From contig PDUO01000043.1 of assembly GCA_003008705.1 (NCBI GenBank), forward strand, positions 159,307 through 223,306: a stretch of 64,000 nt of DNA, read 5' to 3'. The translations under genes and the position numbers were made by a program. Source of the stretch: Pezicula radicicola (lineage: Eukaryota > Ascomycota > Leotiomycetes > Helotiales > Dermateaceae). Below are positions 23,607-34,674 of the stretch, piece after piece; position 1 is the first letter of the stretch; every line of letters begins with the position of its first letter. The notes beneath the pieces were generated by a model. It did no database searches. It was not told where the DNA came from and saw only the letters and a list, made by a program, of their open reading frames with translations.

Positions 23607-23990
23607 TCACCTATAATAATAGTTACTACATCAATAGAAGATAGTAGTTCCTTTATCCACACTTCTCAACTATACCTCAGACCACGTTATATTGTTTCCT
23701 GAGTATAATAGACAATCGTGTTTTATCATTCAAGTACTCTGTAGATCTTTGGCAGTTACTATCTGAGTTTTCGATAAAAGCTTGGTTCTCAAGGCGGATA
23801 GGAAGTTGTTGGTCAAGGATGTCTCGGCTGGTTTAGTATTTTCTTTAATAAGTTTTAACATAGACGTACATAGTTAATAGGGGATGATTATACTTTTCGA
23901 CAGCTCTCTACAACAATTACATTTAACCTCGGTATCTGATGATATATCGAGAATCGTCCCACAGCTATTGCAGAAGTCAGGAAACCCCAT
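23607..23990 (-). pseudogene. RPA12: RNA polymerase I subunit RPA12, RIP-killed copy
   Basis: ATG 23988-23990 opens a 127-codon frame with no frameshift, the normal size of this small Pol I subunit. RPA12 resembles TFIIS and supports transcript cleavage and termination by Pol I in the nucleolus. The N-terminal zinc ribbon is intact (FCNSCG...CNCC: Cys7, 10, 24, 27). The C-terminal ribbon has the diagnostic WSEVxLRSVDKGTTIFY block near residues 103-119, but its second and fourth Cys have become Tyr (residues 96 and 124), as TGC/TGT to TAC/TAT would give. Five stops (codons 39, 87, 107, 120, 128) lie at Gln or Trp positions; the last may be the original end. An upstream intron is possible (GTAAGT on the reverse strand near 24101). 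The working copy must be elsewhere, since the cell presumably needs this subunit. Confidence 0.85.
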
Positions 23991-24525
23991 AGCGGGAACA
24001 ATACTACAGTGTATAAAATACAAAAGTTAACGAAAGAAATTTCATCACAGAAGATAGTATAGATCTTATACCTAGGCCAAATTCACTAGTACTTACCCTA
24101 CAAGGATACTCAAATCACATGATGATGTCCTCTACGGCTTGAAAGAGCCTCCTAGCGTTTGTATCTATGCCTGAGGTAAAATTCTACACTAAGAATAAGG
24201 TATTTCCGGCGTACACGTCGAGCCTGGGTAGGCATTGTAAGAGATGGTCGTCGCCCAGAAGCTATCGGGCGTTAATAAACAGGCATAGAGGGTTACGTGT
24301 ATTTCATAGTAGCTGGTTAGGAGACTTTTGGAAAACCTCAGTATGGCTCAAGCATGGACTGATTCGATATAAGGTTGTAGCAAGAGTATGGTTGAACCCC
24401 ACCATACTCCTACTATACTCCCACCAAAGTCCTACCAAAGTCCCCTAAAGTCCCCCAAAGTCCCCCCAAACCTTTACAATCTCTCACAAATCCCTAACTA
24501 CCACTATCGAATACTATCAATAAGG

Positions 24526-24954
24526 ATGTCTCGGAGGTGTACTACAATCCGGAGCAAAAAGTTCCTTTAGTTATATAGGTAAGACAAATAGATTAATGGG
24601 CAGCATGAACTATAGGTATTCACTACGATTTATCATACTCCTGTCATTACGATTAACGATTCTATACTCTCCGTTTAGTATATTTGTGAACGTGTATTCA
24701 ATAATAGTATACAAGATTAGGGGTAGAACTTTGGACTTTTCAAGTGTGCCTTTCAACAGGTTCGGCATTAGTTATTCGGAGGCCTGGTAGGTGACGGTCA
24801 CACGTATATACTAATTACAAAGTATGGTGGTCTAAATTTACTGGACGAGGCCACGAAGGACGGGAGGGGACTCTCCGTATACGAAAAACCGGCGGGGTTG
24901 TACATGGACTACATTACTAAAATAATTAACTTATTGAATAAATATCAAATATAA
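24526..24954 (+). pseudogene. unknown 142-codon gene, RIP-inactivated
   Basis: ATG 24526 (MSRRCTTIRSKKFL) follows a CT-rich leader with repeated CCAAAGTCCC-like words (about 24420-24470), which looks like a real fungal 5' untranslated region. The frame runs without shift to TAA 24952-24954, with early stops such as TAG at 24568 and further TAG/TAA/TGA codons. The end is well preserved (YGGLNLLDEATKDGRGLSV, LYMDYITKIINLL). No family recognised; soluble, no signal peptide. Confidence 0.45.
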
Positions 24955-25099
24955 CGAGTGAATTCAATTAGAGGCATTTCGAATGACAGAGATAATTTTA
25001 TTATATTTTATTTTATTTTTGTTCTGTGTTTTGGTGGATGTTTTAGTAGGGTAGAGTGTGCTATAAATCGGCCGGTTTTTTTGTACACGGAGAGGGGGA

Positions 25100-25659
25100 T
25101 CATGATATAAATGTATAAATCCCAAATAGTTAAATTTCTAGAACATTCCGTCTAAAGCTAGGAGGTATAACGCAAAGGCTGCTGGAATTGTAGCCTAACG
25201 GCACTTTACCCTTCGGTTACTTATATAAGTAGTAGATTATACACCAGCCCCGCCACAACGGCGTAAATGGATAATATCGTCACTATCTTCTATCATGAAA
25301 TTTCAAGTTGATTCAAATACTTATCAGTCTTGAGTCCTGTCAGGATAATTCGGGTATAGGTAAAAGCTCCCCGGGACGCTCCGAGCTATCTGAACTCCGC
25401 GATGTGTTAGAAGCTTACTTGTAATAGCTCTATGTGCCTCTTGTGGGCCCACGTTTCCTCCCTCATCTTTGAGTATGTATAGTCCAAGGCCACCACCACG
25501 CCTCTTCGAACCTACCCTAGAATATACGTCACCCGACACTTGGCTCGATATATTCTCAAGGACTTGCGATAATACTATAAATCGAAAGTGAAAAGGTCGG
25601 ACTCTTGTATTTTAGCAGGAGCCTATATACGTTTAACTATCACCTCCACCTATAGGCAT
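25100..25659 (-). pseudogene. unknown gene with conserved basic core
   Basis: ATG 25657-25659 (MPIGGGDS) leads, after two stops at Gln-like positions, into about 90 clean codons. These include RPFHFRFIVLSQVLENI, SKRRGGGLGLYILKDEG and QEAHRAITSKLLTHRGVQIA. TGA-TAA follows near 25321-25326, and the same frame continues with IEDSDDIIHLRRCGGAGV. The open core is clearly once-coding. I do not recognise the family. Confidence 0.45.
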
Positions 25660-25773
25660 CGTTACCTCAAGATTTAATAGTGACTTAGAGGTATATATTA
25701 TCGCCGACTCAGGTAGGAACAAAAATACATTGTATATTAGTTATATCAAAGTACTTAATTATAATTATAAAGA

Positions 25774-26139
25774 TTAGGACCAACAACTCCATAGATAACG
25801 ATCTTCTGGAGGAGTGCAAGAGAAACGTATAATATTCCTCAAGTATATTCAAGCTACGCTAATACAAATTAGACTAATTATAGTGATTACAACCCTGTAA
25901 GTTGGACAACTCCATTCAAGGGCTAGTTAACAACCCCACCAACGGGTACTATAGCAATAGTTGTCGATGTTCGAGGTAATAAAGGGGCGATTCGGATTTA
26001 TGAAGTGGCGACTTGTAGTTATTATAGTAGTGTTGGATTGGAAGAGGCTGGGAATTTGGTGATGATTCCTTGGGATAGTGGCTGGTACTACTCTACCGCT
26101 AGATCTCTTCTAGTTGGGTATATTGTAGAGAAAACTTAG
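25774..26139 (+). pseudogene. unknown gene fragment, possibly secreted or beta-rich
   Basis: Forward frame from about 25774 to TAG 26137-26139. It contains GTIAIVVDVRGNKGAIRIYE, VGLEEAGNLVMIPWDSGWYY and ARSLLVGYIVEKT, and its only internal stops lie at Gln-like positions near 25792, 25873 and 25936. The alternating hydrophobic pattern suggests beta strands, as in lectin-like proteins, but no family is clear. Its 5' end is missing or spliced. It converges tail-to-tail with the next gene, overlapping by about 3 bp. Confidence 0.4.
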
Positions 26140-27198
26140 CAGTTTCTACTCGGTCCTCCATTATACAGTGACTCATTTTCAGGCACTTTGAACGGTAGAC
26201 GACTCCTAATTAACTGATCTCTCAGTTCCTCTGAGATTGGGATGGTGACTAATGGTTGAGTAGTACCGTAATATGTATCGGTTAACTAAATTTTACCCCG
26301 GATTTGGTTGGAATATGAAATTGTCCTAGTATCTTCGACTATGAGCTTGTAGATGTCTCCAATAAGGGCCTCTGATATACGCTTAGACTTAAAACGTAGC
26401 TTTTGAACTTAAGCGTCTATTCGTACTTGCTGCCTTTACCTCCATCTCCCACTGATATTGTCGGTTAAGGTCGGGATCACTATATTGAGTTACCGGACCT
26501 ACTTTTATTAAGCTTTGTCCATTGTGAAAGGAGTGTTATAAACTATCGGGTGTCTCAATAATATTTTCTCCTCGGGGATAATTTGACTTCTTTGACGATA
26601 TTAACGGCTCTACTATGAATTAGTTATCAAAGATATATTAAAGGAATGCTATAAACCTTCGTCTCGGATATGTTTTCTAGATCCTCCTACTACCTGAGCT
26701 AGTCGATAATCTGGTGTGAATCAACTATTATATAGGAGGTAGAAGGATCTCTTACAGACCATTCACAGATGGTACCTGGTATTCTTTGGTAAGCGACTGG
26801 AGACCAGAAGAATCTATAGTAAGTCTATTCTTCTTGATCCAACGTACAAGGCCCGCCCTTTCCTTCTTAGTTAAACGGGCCACTCGTTGTTTTCCAAGAC
26901 CGGAAACTAACAAGATAAATCCAGGACCTAAGATACGTAATACGTCGTGTAGAAACAATTGATATAATTTTGTGTCGCGAATGGTTTAGGGTTTTGTCAA
27001 TGTATTAATAGCGTCATCAGTAAGTGTAGGTCTACACCCGGATAAGTATTCCAAAATCTCAATTACATCTGTATCATCAAGAAGCTTTTAATAGTAGGCG
27101 GTTAATTCATCTCGGTTATCTTGAGTTCCCGCCGCTTCCTCTTGAAGGCCGAGAGATCCCTCAGGACTTCGAAAGCTACTAACATCGGGGTCCGTCAT
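26137..27198 (-). pseudogene. unknown gene, about 350 codons
   Basis: ATG 27196-27198 (MTDPDVSSFRSPEGSLGLQE) follows a CA/CT-rich leader typical of a fungal 5' untranslated region. Only two stops interrupt the first 150 codons, both at Gln-like positions. The protein includes LHDVLRILGPGFILLVSGLG, then a basic helical stretch (RLTKKERAGLVRWIKKNRLT) that could bind nucleic acid. Later blocks include HSFHNGQSLIKVGPVTQYSD. Near 26390 the frame changes to one reading ALIGDIYKLIVEDTRT and VTIPISEELRDQLIRSRLPF, to a stop at 26136-26138. The change may be an intron or an indel. Not recognised. Confidence 0.45.
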
Positions 27199-27959
27199 TC
27201 CGAAATGAAATATAAAGGTTCGTGCGGGTAGCTATCAACAGTGATTTTGGGAGTGGTTCGATAGAAATTGGATAAATCGGTTGGTGGAGGTGTCGGAAAG
27301 TTCGTGAGAGATTGTTGAAGTTTGGAGAAGTTTACTAGGAGTCTGTCAGAAATTTGTGGAAGTTCGGTATTTATGTGGCAGAAGTCGGCTGACGAGGTCC
27401 CGTGATGTAAGAACAAGCAGTTACGTGAACCCAGCCACTTGTACTTGCTATCTATACTTTCCCTACTCATTCTACAATAGATATAGAAATAATCCCAACA
27501 TCCGAAGTGGAAAGGTTCTATACTTCAGAGGCCGTAAATTTACCTAAGGGATCCGTGGATTATTCAGGGTAATCAACTTCACTCTCATTCTATCCAAGTA
27601 GATAAGTCTAATACCAACCACCGCGTCTCTATAGTATTTCTCACTTCAGTCACTCAGTGAAGCTCTCAAAAATCAAAAAAGTATAGTTTGCATTCTTAGA
27701 CTAGTACTTCCCTGTATTTGATCTCAATAATATAAGGTATCACGTCCATGCTATACTATCTATATAAATCGGGAAAGTCATCTTCACTATTTCAGGAGAC
27801 CAACACAGTATGTTGTAACTATAGGTCGTAGATTTATCCAAGAGGAGGGATACAAGTTATCTACATGATTAATCAACTATAGTCCTTCAAGCTGAGTTCG
27901 CGAGGAAATGAAATTAGCTATTCAGTGCAATATCAAATAAAAACAGACTAGTTATTGGA

Positions 27960-28170
27960 TTCTGACAAAACGCAGTCGCTGCCTCCAGAGACGCCAGAAA
28001 GTGGTAATCTAAGTTCTAGTGACGTAGTCGGTCTAGAGATGGAGTTGATGTTGGATACATCTCGCTTATATTAACGTACTACTTACCAGAGTTGGGAGCA
28101 GAGATATCGGTGGCTTAATCAACATGATAGACTTGCAGAGAACCTAGTATTCTATATAATACACGAACTA
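27960..28170 (+). pseudogene. short coding relic, unknown
   Basis: About 70 codons with a single stop: SLPPETPESGNLSSSDVVGL then YQSWEQRYRWLNQHDRLAEN. Acidic and Ser-rich at the start, helical at the end. It lies 300 bp upstream of the glycosyltransferase on the same strand but in another context; no link can be shown. Confidence 0.3.
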
Positions 28171-28469
28171 TCCTGCGGTATTCTGTCAGTATTATGGGGG
28201 CCCCTTTACTCTTGTTCTAGGTTCATATTCTTCCTAATACAACAATACATACCTTGGCGGCATCAGAAGTCAGGCCGACCGTAGGATAATGTCCGTCATT
28301 GGTACTATATATTAAGTAAACTAACATTGTCGAGACGAAGCCGTGTCCAGAGGCCAGGTACATCACTTATAGTATCACGTTAAACCTTCTTTATCTTGAT
28401 TACTCTAAAAACCAAATCCTAAAGCTGAGATATTGCCGATCTTATTATTGTTGCGATAGCTACTCAAAT

Positions 28470-29880
28470 ACTAGTAAAAACAAATTGGGAGTTACTCTGC
28501 TTTATCATGGTTTTGTAGGTCTCCGAAACCCATCCATACTTGAACATATAGCTAATCTCTCTAGCGTCTTCAAGTATACGCGGCTCATTGTCCAAACTAT
28601 CGCTTATTGGATATACAAGTCTGTCCCAATTCCGGAGTAGCCGACTCTTATACCTACCGATGTAACAACTATGATTGCGACACTTGGTGACAATCTTAAC
28701 GGCTTGTCGGAGGGGATTCAGTGCCATATACAAGCTGGATGCAAGTATATTTCGATCTGTGTTCTGCTTGGTAGATTTGACATGGTCGAGGCCTTGTCGA
28801 GTGATATAGTAAAGAAGAATAACGGTGTTATAATCCAGGTCTCGAAGGTTAACTACGCCAACAAGTGAATACAACTTTGTTCAGCTATTAGGAGCGTCCC
28901 TGAGTCTAGAAAGAAGTTACAAAAGGTTATAGTATTCGCCGATGACGATATAACCTTCCCTAAGATAACTCTTCCCTGGATACTTACTCCTTTGGAGGAA
29001 AAAAGGGTTGGGGCGGTCGGGACTTGGTAACGAACCAAATGTATCGAAACGGGCTCAATTTTAGAGTTGACTATTAACTGGCTCTTCACTGATTATATTC
29101 AGCGACGGGCTTTCGAGAACTTAGTAACTTTGGTAATTGATAAGTTGATATCGTACCTATCTAGATGAATGGCGGTATTTCAAGCTGAGATAGTTGAAGA
29201 TTGTTGATTCCTTGATGGATTTATATTAAAGACTTGGAACGGCCGGACACTGAACATGGACGACGATAACTATTGGACACGATATCTGCTAGAGAATGGC
29301 TAGGAGATCAAGGTTCAATGTGATGATCAGTGCCAGGTTGAGACAACATTTGGCACTAGTGTTCAAGAACTCAGGAGATTCGTACATTGGCAGAGAAGCA
29401 ACCCGAGGAGTAACTCGAAGAGTTTATATAAACAGGAAAACTAGCAGTAAGAAGGATATATCACGCATTCGAGCTATACTAATCAATGAAACAGCAAGTA
29501 TCCTTGGGGTACTTACTCCTTGTATCTTTCCGGTTTTATAAACTATGGACTACCTCCCGACATCACTCTCTGGTGGCTTTGGCTGAAAGCCACTGCGAAC
29601 TATGAGCGACAGGAGATGTAGATTCTATTTTTTTTTCTTTGGTAGCTGTTTACAAAGATTGTGAAGAGGGTCGGTCTATATCGCAAGAACTAGACGGATA
29701 TTGTATTCCTACCAGCTACAATTCTATGGGGCTGGTGTCATGACTTCGTCAAGTTATACTCACTGATCACTATATATCAGGTAAGTCATCTGCGGTATAA
29801 TTATTGGTATATTACTTACGCAGTCAGACTGGCTAGTAGCCAAAGCAGCAGATCCAATGTAAACATTTGGCAATGCTTGG
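28470..29880 (+). pseudogene. GT2 glycosyltransferase (Cps1/hyaluronan-synthase-like), RIP-inactivated
   Basis: One frame (codon starts divisible by 3) holds from about 28470 to the donor site at 29781. The family makes or extends surface polysaccharide at the plasma membrane from UDP-sugars. Seen in order: an N-terminal hydrophobic part (TRLIVQTIAYWIYK), PTDVTTMIATLGDN opening the GT-A fold, VIVFADDDITFP (the DxD-type site), PWILTPLEEKRVGAVGT, LNMDDDNYWTRYLLENGWEI, and a QELRRFVHW stretch where QxxRW is expected, with Arg changed to His. Membrane segments follow (LYLSGFINYG; LPATILWGWCHDFVKLY). A 43-bp intron lies at 29781-29823. Stops include TGA 28866, a TAA near 29028, and later TAG/TGA/TAA codons. 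Frame integrity over 1.3 kb suggests recent inactivation. The product polysaccharide cannot be told. Confidence 0.85.
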
Positions 29881-30609
29881 AAAGGCTGAGACAATGGTTG
29901 TAGATTATTGATTTTTATAAAACCCAGAATAAAATTAAGTTACGAGTCTCCTTTATGATATACTAGTACTATACCCCAGACTAGAAAGCCTAATATTACC
30001 AACCCAAAGACGACGTTGACGTTGAGAGATCCGCACCAATGTAGGGGTCCTATACCCTATCCCCACTGAATGAGCCTCGTTTTCTGGTTGGCCAATAAGC
30101 GAGTTATAGTCGTCAATTCTTTTATATCATTCTTTCGAAATTTTCACTGGATGTTAATATTAGGAAATAAGTAAGCCAGGTCAACTAAGTCCTTCATTGC
30201 TACTTATGGTCCTTCCTGTACCTTCTATCGCATTAAAAGAGGCAGTGATTCATGTCAAAAATATATGAGGTGGAAAACACTGGATAACACTGATACCATG
30301 ACACTTTTGAGTACTATTGAGAAGGTAAGTCGTTATAGTTAACAATATCCCGAAGCCATAAGCATCAGCCAGTACATTATATAGACCAGCTGCACCTTCA
30401 ATGTTCAATCCGTAATTGAAGCCACTACAAAGCTGAAAGTCTAAATACAGTAAAAGCAGATATGATAACTACTTTCATAACAGTACCGTCACAGAAAAAT
30501 CGGTGAATACCATCGTCCTTTGTACTCCCCTTAGTAGTAAGAGAAGATAAACTCCTTCATTGCAACCGCAGAGGTATTTCCAACCGGTCAAGGCACCAGC
30601 GGAGCCGAG
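29881..30609. other. no gene recognised
   Basis: Moderately AT-rich. A GTAAGT-like donor occurs near 30327 after about 40 open forward codons, but no protein family or repeat is visible. Confidence 0.4.
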
Positions 30610-32294
30610 CTATACCAGCTTTAGTACCTCTACAATCACCCAGGCCTCATCCATGTTTAGTCCCGCCGATGTCTCCTCCTCTTCCTACTCCTCTTCATCA
30701 TCGAGTATATCCATGTCTTCTTCGTCACCGAGAATATCCATCTTCTCTCCATTATCTAGTATACCCATCTCTTCTTTACCAGTGGTTAGTCCCTCCTCAC
30801 CACCAATAGCCGGCGCCGCCTCCTTACCCGTCAAATACTCAAGCCCCGCTATTTCGAAAGTATCTCTATGATTATAAGTCACTCCATCCTCCATTCTATA
30901 TATCCAATATCGATCAGAGAATTCGTAGAAAGGTTCCAGGATAGGTGGAACTATATCAAGTATAGTTGCGAGAAATGGACACATTTTCTCATTGTCCTTT
31001 ACAGTATAAAAGACTCTCAAAATTGAAAGTATCATGCGTTCAGAGACTTCTCGCTCATTGCTAAGACGTTCGCCATTCAAAATAGTATCAAAGTCCGCTT
31101 GGTATAAGCCTTTGATAGGTTGGTTGGTATCTGGAGTGGAAGTTAAAAGTTGTTGATAGTATAGTAAGGCCGCTAGGTTCAATCCGAGCTACTCTTCTGT
31201 TTGAGAATCCTGGATATCTTTAATAATTCGTTTATATAATTCTAAACCATCGACTGAGGCTGCCCAGTTAACTAGAACTTGGTTAATCGCTAACCTAATT
31301 TAGTTGAAAACAAGAAGCACTAGTACATTGTTCTTTGTTGTCTTGAGGGAAGGATAGTTATGGTAGAAATATATCCTGTCTCTTGTCAACATCATTCTCC
31401 AATATTCATTATAGGGTGATTATACTTAGGTGCGAATCATCTATATCTGGTTGTAGCTAAGTTTGCCTAGAACGTTGAACGGAAGATCCTAGAGAAAATT
31501 AGAATTATTCCTAGTTATTATATAGAATAGTATACCAAGCATTCATCTGGAAACCCAATTGGAAGGTAGTCCATTATTTTAGCCCTCATTTTCATAACAT
31601 CTAGCTTACGGATAGTATCACCGGCGAAGACTAGAGACTTTGAAAGGGCATCAAGTATTTTCTACAAGTCGAAGGTCCCAAAAGGTCTTGACCCACTAAT
31701 ACCATTCATAGATCCGTATATATTGGTATTAACATTGGGCCTATACTTTGGATCAAGCTTATATTACCGTATATCTACACTACCTCCAACAACTTCGAGT
31801 AGGCTTCGGAAAAGTGAAATTCTGTGCAATTCTGCAGTACGTTGAGCAGCCCCAGCCTTATAGGTGGTAGTTTCGCGTGGGAGGTAGGTAGAGAGGTCTG
31901 TATAGAGATTCCAAAATGCTTAGAGCAATTCGTCTTTATCTTTCTCAAGGAGTATAAGAACAAGGGGTGTGTCGTAGTCGTCGATTAAGTTTAGAGTGAT
32001 ATACAGAAGCTACTGGGAAAATCTAGTTTTAACCTTAGGATTAAGTTTCTAACAATTGTTAAGTGCTATTCTTAGTAAGTAAATAGGGGATGTTTTTACC
32101 AGGTCGCGCCTCAGGATTTCCGATTCAAGCAGTACTTAATGTTGTACTTGGGCGAACTTCCGATAATAAAGGTCGAGTCCTGGGCCTTGTCCAGAAGAGA
32201 TTACCTTGATAAAGTCTCGGAGAAAGTGAGCAAGAGCGTTACTTGTCGCCTTCTGTACACCATATACCGATACTTCCTTGTCTACTGGCTTCAT
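30610..32294 (-). pseudogene. unknown 520-codon gene with acidic tail, one intron
   Basis: ATG 32292-32294 (MKPVDKEVSVYGVQKATSNA) starts exon 1, which is exactly 253 codons to 31536. A 47-bp intron (31489-31535, GTATAC donor, TTCTAAT branch-like site, CTCTAG acceptor) joins to exon 2 in frame. The first in-frame stop of the acidic tail is TAG 30685-30687; the next is at 30610-30612. Nonsense codons are few and sit at Gln/Trp-like positions. The body is alpha-helical (LAHFLRDFIKVISSGQGPGL, IYLLRIALNNC, LLYITLNLIDDYDTPLVLIL, FDTILNGERLSNEREVSERM). It ends in runs of Asp/Glu (DILGDEEDMDILDDEEE). Helical, low-cysteine proteins of this sort are common fungal orphans. I cannot name a domain. One of the better preserved genes in the window. 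Confidence 0.6.
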
Positions 32295-32339
32295 CGGGCT
32301 AGGCTCGAGTTTAAACTCAAACTTGGAATCGTGAAGTAA

Positions 32340-33380
32340 TGTAAGGTATGAATTATAACTTGTAACCCGGTATGTACTACAGCTTTTCCCAGTAATATAT
32401 ATTCCTAATACTAATGATATTTGATGCCAATCGGAATTCCTTGACTCAATTTAATCCGCTGGTATACGGTACAGCTACCATGGTTCGTCGCTGAGAGGGA
32501 TTTATTCAGAGGTCTATCATTTGTGAATAGTAGGTTCTCTAGAAAGTCCATAGAGCCTTACCAGTCTAAATTCAATTCTCTATATGAAATGAAGAAACGA
32601 TCAACTCCAGAAGGCTAACAATATAAGTAGCCATCAATATTAGGATAGCTATTAACATTGAGATAGCCAGCCATGTATAGAACGAAGCCTATTACACTCC
32701 TCGGAACCTTGCCTACACTTGCTGCCTGATTCTTGTTCTCAACAGGCAAGCATATCGCAATTGTAGCAAACATAAGCCGGAAGAGAGAGTATATCCTTAA
32801 TATATCTTTTGAAGATTTTATAATATGACATCAGATTATTAACCCGGCCTACTAAGAAATCCTCGCCGGATACTATATCATGTAACTACGAATATACGAT
32901 TAAATAATGATACCTTAGGCTACCGGCCACGTAACCCATTTACGACCCATTTTACCGTATACCCTACGTAGTATTTTGCCTTAAGACCTTTCGCACAATG
33001 TGTACTTAGGAATAGGTCGAATACTTCTTTATAAAGATAAATCCCTACTTTGTTCTCCAAATATTAAAGCTATGTCCTAAAGGCGAAAAGAACCTATACC
33101 GTTTCTATTCTACTACAACACCCATAGGCACGGTTGATACAAACATTACAAAGATAACCTTTAAGATATAAGCCTCTAAGCCTGCTTTTAAGCGTTTAAT
33201 AGCTAAAATGATCTAGAGACGAGGCGTGTAGTTTCGGTACATCTACTTCTATACAGCAGTAACCTATTGTACTGACTTATACTAGATCAATACCCAGCTA
33301 AGCAGGAGACAACGGCAGTTACTGCTCAAGGGGCAGGACACACTCGGAAATCGATAATTTCAGGACATGGTTACAATATA
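32340..33380. other. no gene recognised
   Basis: Intermediate base composition, stops in every frame, no domain motif. It may hold the promoter side of the gene starting at 32294 and further RIP relics. Confidence 0.4.
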
Positions 33381-33382
33381 AC

Positions 33383-33660
33383 AGCTAGAGCCCTTATTAA
33401 AAAGGGGAATCGTGACAGAAAACGAACACACGGTCCTCTCGCGATATCAGCAGCAGCAGGTCTGGAGATAGGGAGGGATTCAAAAGCGATTATATCAGGA
33501 AGTAGTTACAAAGCGACAGGTCTAGGGATAGGGAGGGATTCGAAAGCGATAATATCAGGATGTATTTTCAAAGCAACAGCTACAGCCCTTATTAACAACG
33601 GGAGTAGTTACAAAGCACCGACACACAGTCCTCTCACGATATCAACAGTAACGGCTCAAG
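33383..33660. repeat. nested direct repeats with 60-bp unit
   Basis: Two adjacent 60-bp units (33457-33516 and 33517-33576) share GATAGGGAGGGATTC and AAAGCGAT. They sit between two copies of a longer related block (33383-33456 and 33577-33654), both carrying AGCCCTTATTAA and GTCCTCTC. A forward frame is stop-free from about 33260 to TAG 33673, giving 20-residue repeats (GLEIGRDSKAIISGSSYKAT, then GLGIGRDSKAIISG). There is no ATG. GC is well above the surroundings. It could be a repeat-containing exon or a minisatellite whose period happens to be a multiple of three. Confidence 0.7.
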
Positions 33661-33869
33661 AAACAGACCTTGATTAGGAGATACCAATGGTCTAGAAAGT
33701 GGATGCGGTCTAGAGGAACAAGACCTACACAAGCTTATATAAACCATGAGTACGTTATAGATAATAGTAGTAACTCTAGAATAGAGATAGACAATAATAG
33801 GTACAGCGAATTAGTACGAAGTTGGATAGAATTAAGTTGGATAGTATTAAGCTATGTCTAAGTTAATAA

Positions 33870-34670
33870 ATAGATCAAGGTTAGATAAGTTTTATTAACA
33901 GGTATAGAAATAGTAGTTTACAGAGTAGGAAAGTACCTCGTATATTTTATCTACTTTTGCTTTAGCTCGCTTTCATTTTAGGATACAGTACTTGAATTAT
34001 TAATATAGATATGTTTTTATTTAGTATACTTAAAAAAAATATAACTTAAATTTTATTTAATTCCTCTTTTTAGTAGTTCTGCTACTCTGCGTCCTCACTC
34101 GTCCCTATGTAACGTTGTACTATCTTGGTGATATAAGTAGGAAATTGGAAGACATTATATACAAAGCCCTAATGCCGGGAGTAAGCTCTTTATAGCTGTC
34201 TATATTTATAAAGTTTAGGAAGTTAAACGATTTAAATAGAGAGTATAGGAATTTATTACAAGACAGGAATCAATAGAGAAGGATATAAGTTAAAAAACTA
34301 AGAACAAATAAGAAAACTATAAATTTACAGGATCTATAAGTAATTTCATTACATTTAGAGGGACTTTTTTCTCGGGTTGTAAAGAAGATCTTATTCTCGA
34401 GGGACGAGGGGATATATATCAAAGATACTCAACCACTTTATAGTAGTTTATATCTACTTGAACAAAGTGAACCTTTTTAGAAGCTTTATTAATTGATTTA
34501 AGATTTAAGGAAACAGAAACCTAGTAAAATATTGTTTAGAAAGGTATCTATATCGTCTACATTCAGAAAGTAATTATTCAATTACTTTTATAAGCCTTTC
34601 TAATAAGTACTTTTATTTAATTAAAAATTCCTACTAAAGGTAGACGGAAGTACTAAAAATAATATTATTA
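33870..34670. other. no gene recognised; transition into AT block
   Basis: AT-rich with no coding signal I trust. It marks the right edge of the 10.9-34.5 kb gene-bearing island. Confidence 0.4.
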
Positions 34671-34674
34671 TCTA

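Noticed and set aside
24167..24448. 93-residue forward frame
   Set aside because: No family resemblance. It sits between the RPA12 relic and the CT-rich leader of the next gene, so it is more likely untranslated DNA.
27475..27960. Apparent continuous forward frame if all stops are read as Gln/Trp
   Set aside because: Ignoring every stop makes any frame look open; the stop density here is what chance predicts and the reading has no conserved motif.
28464..28874. 136-residue reverse open frame
   Set aside because: Longest clean frame locally, but the forward frame carries unmistakable GT2 motifs (PTDVTTMIATLGDN, FADDDITFP); shadow frame.
29296..29541. 81-residue forward frame
   Set aside because: In a different phase from the GT2 frame that reads DDDNYWTRYLLENGWEI through the same bases.
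30560..30871. Ser-rich 103-residue forward frame
   Set aside because: It is the complement of the acidic Asp/Glu tail of the reverse-strand gene; Ser runs arise from reading GAG/GAT codons backwards.
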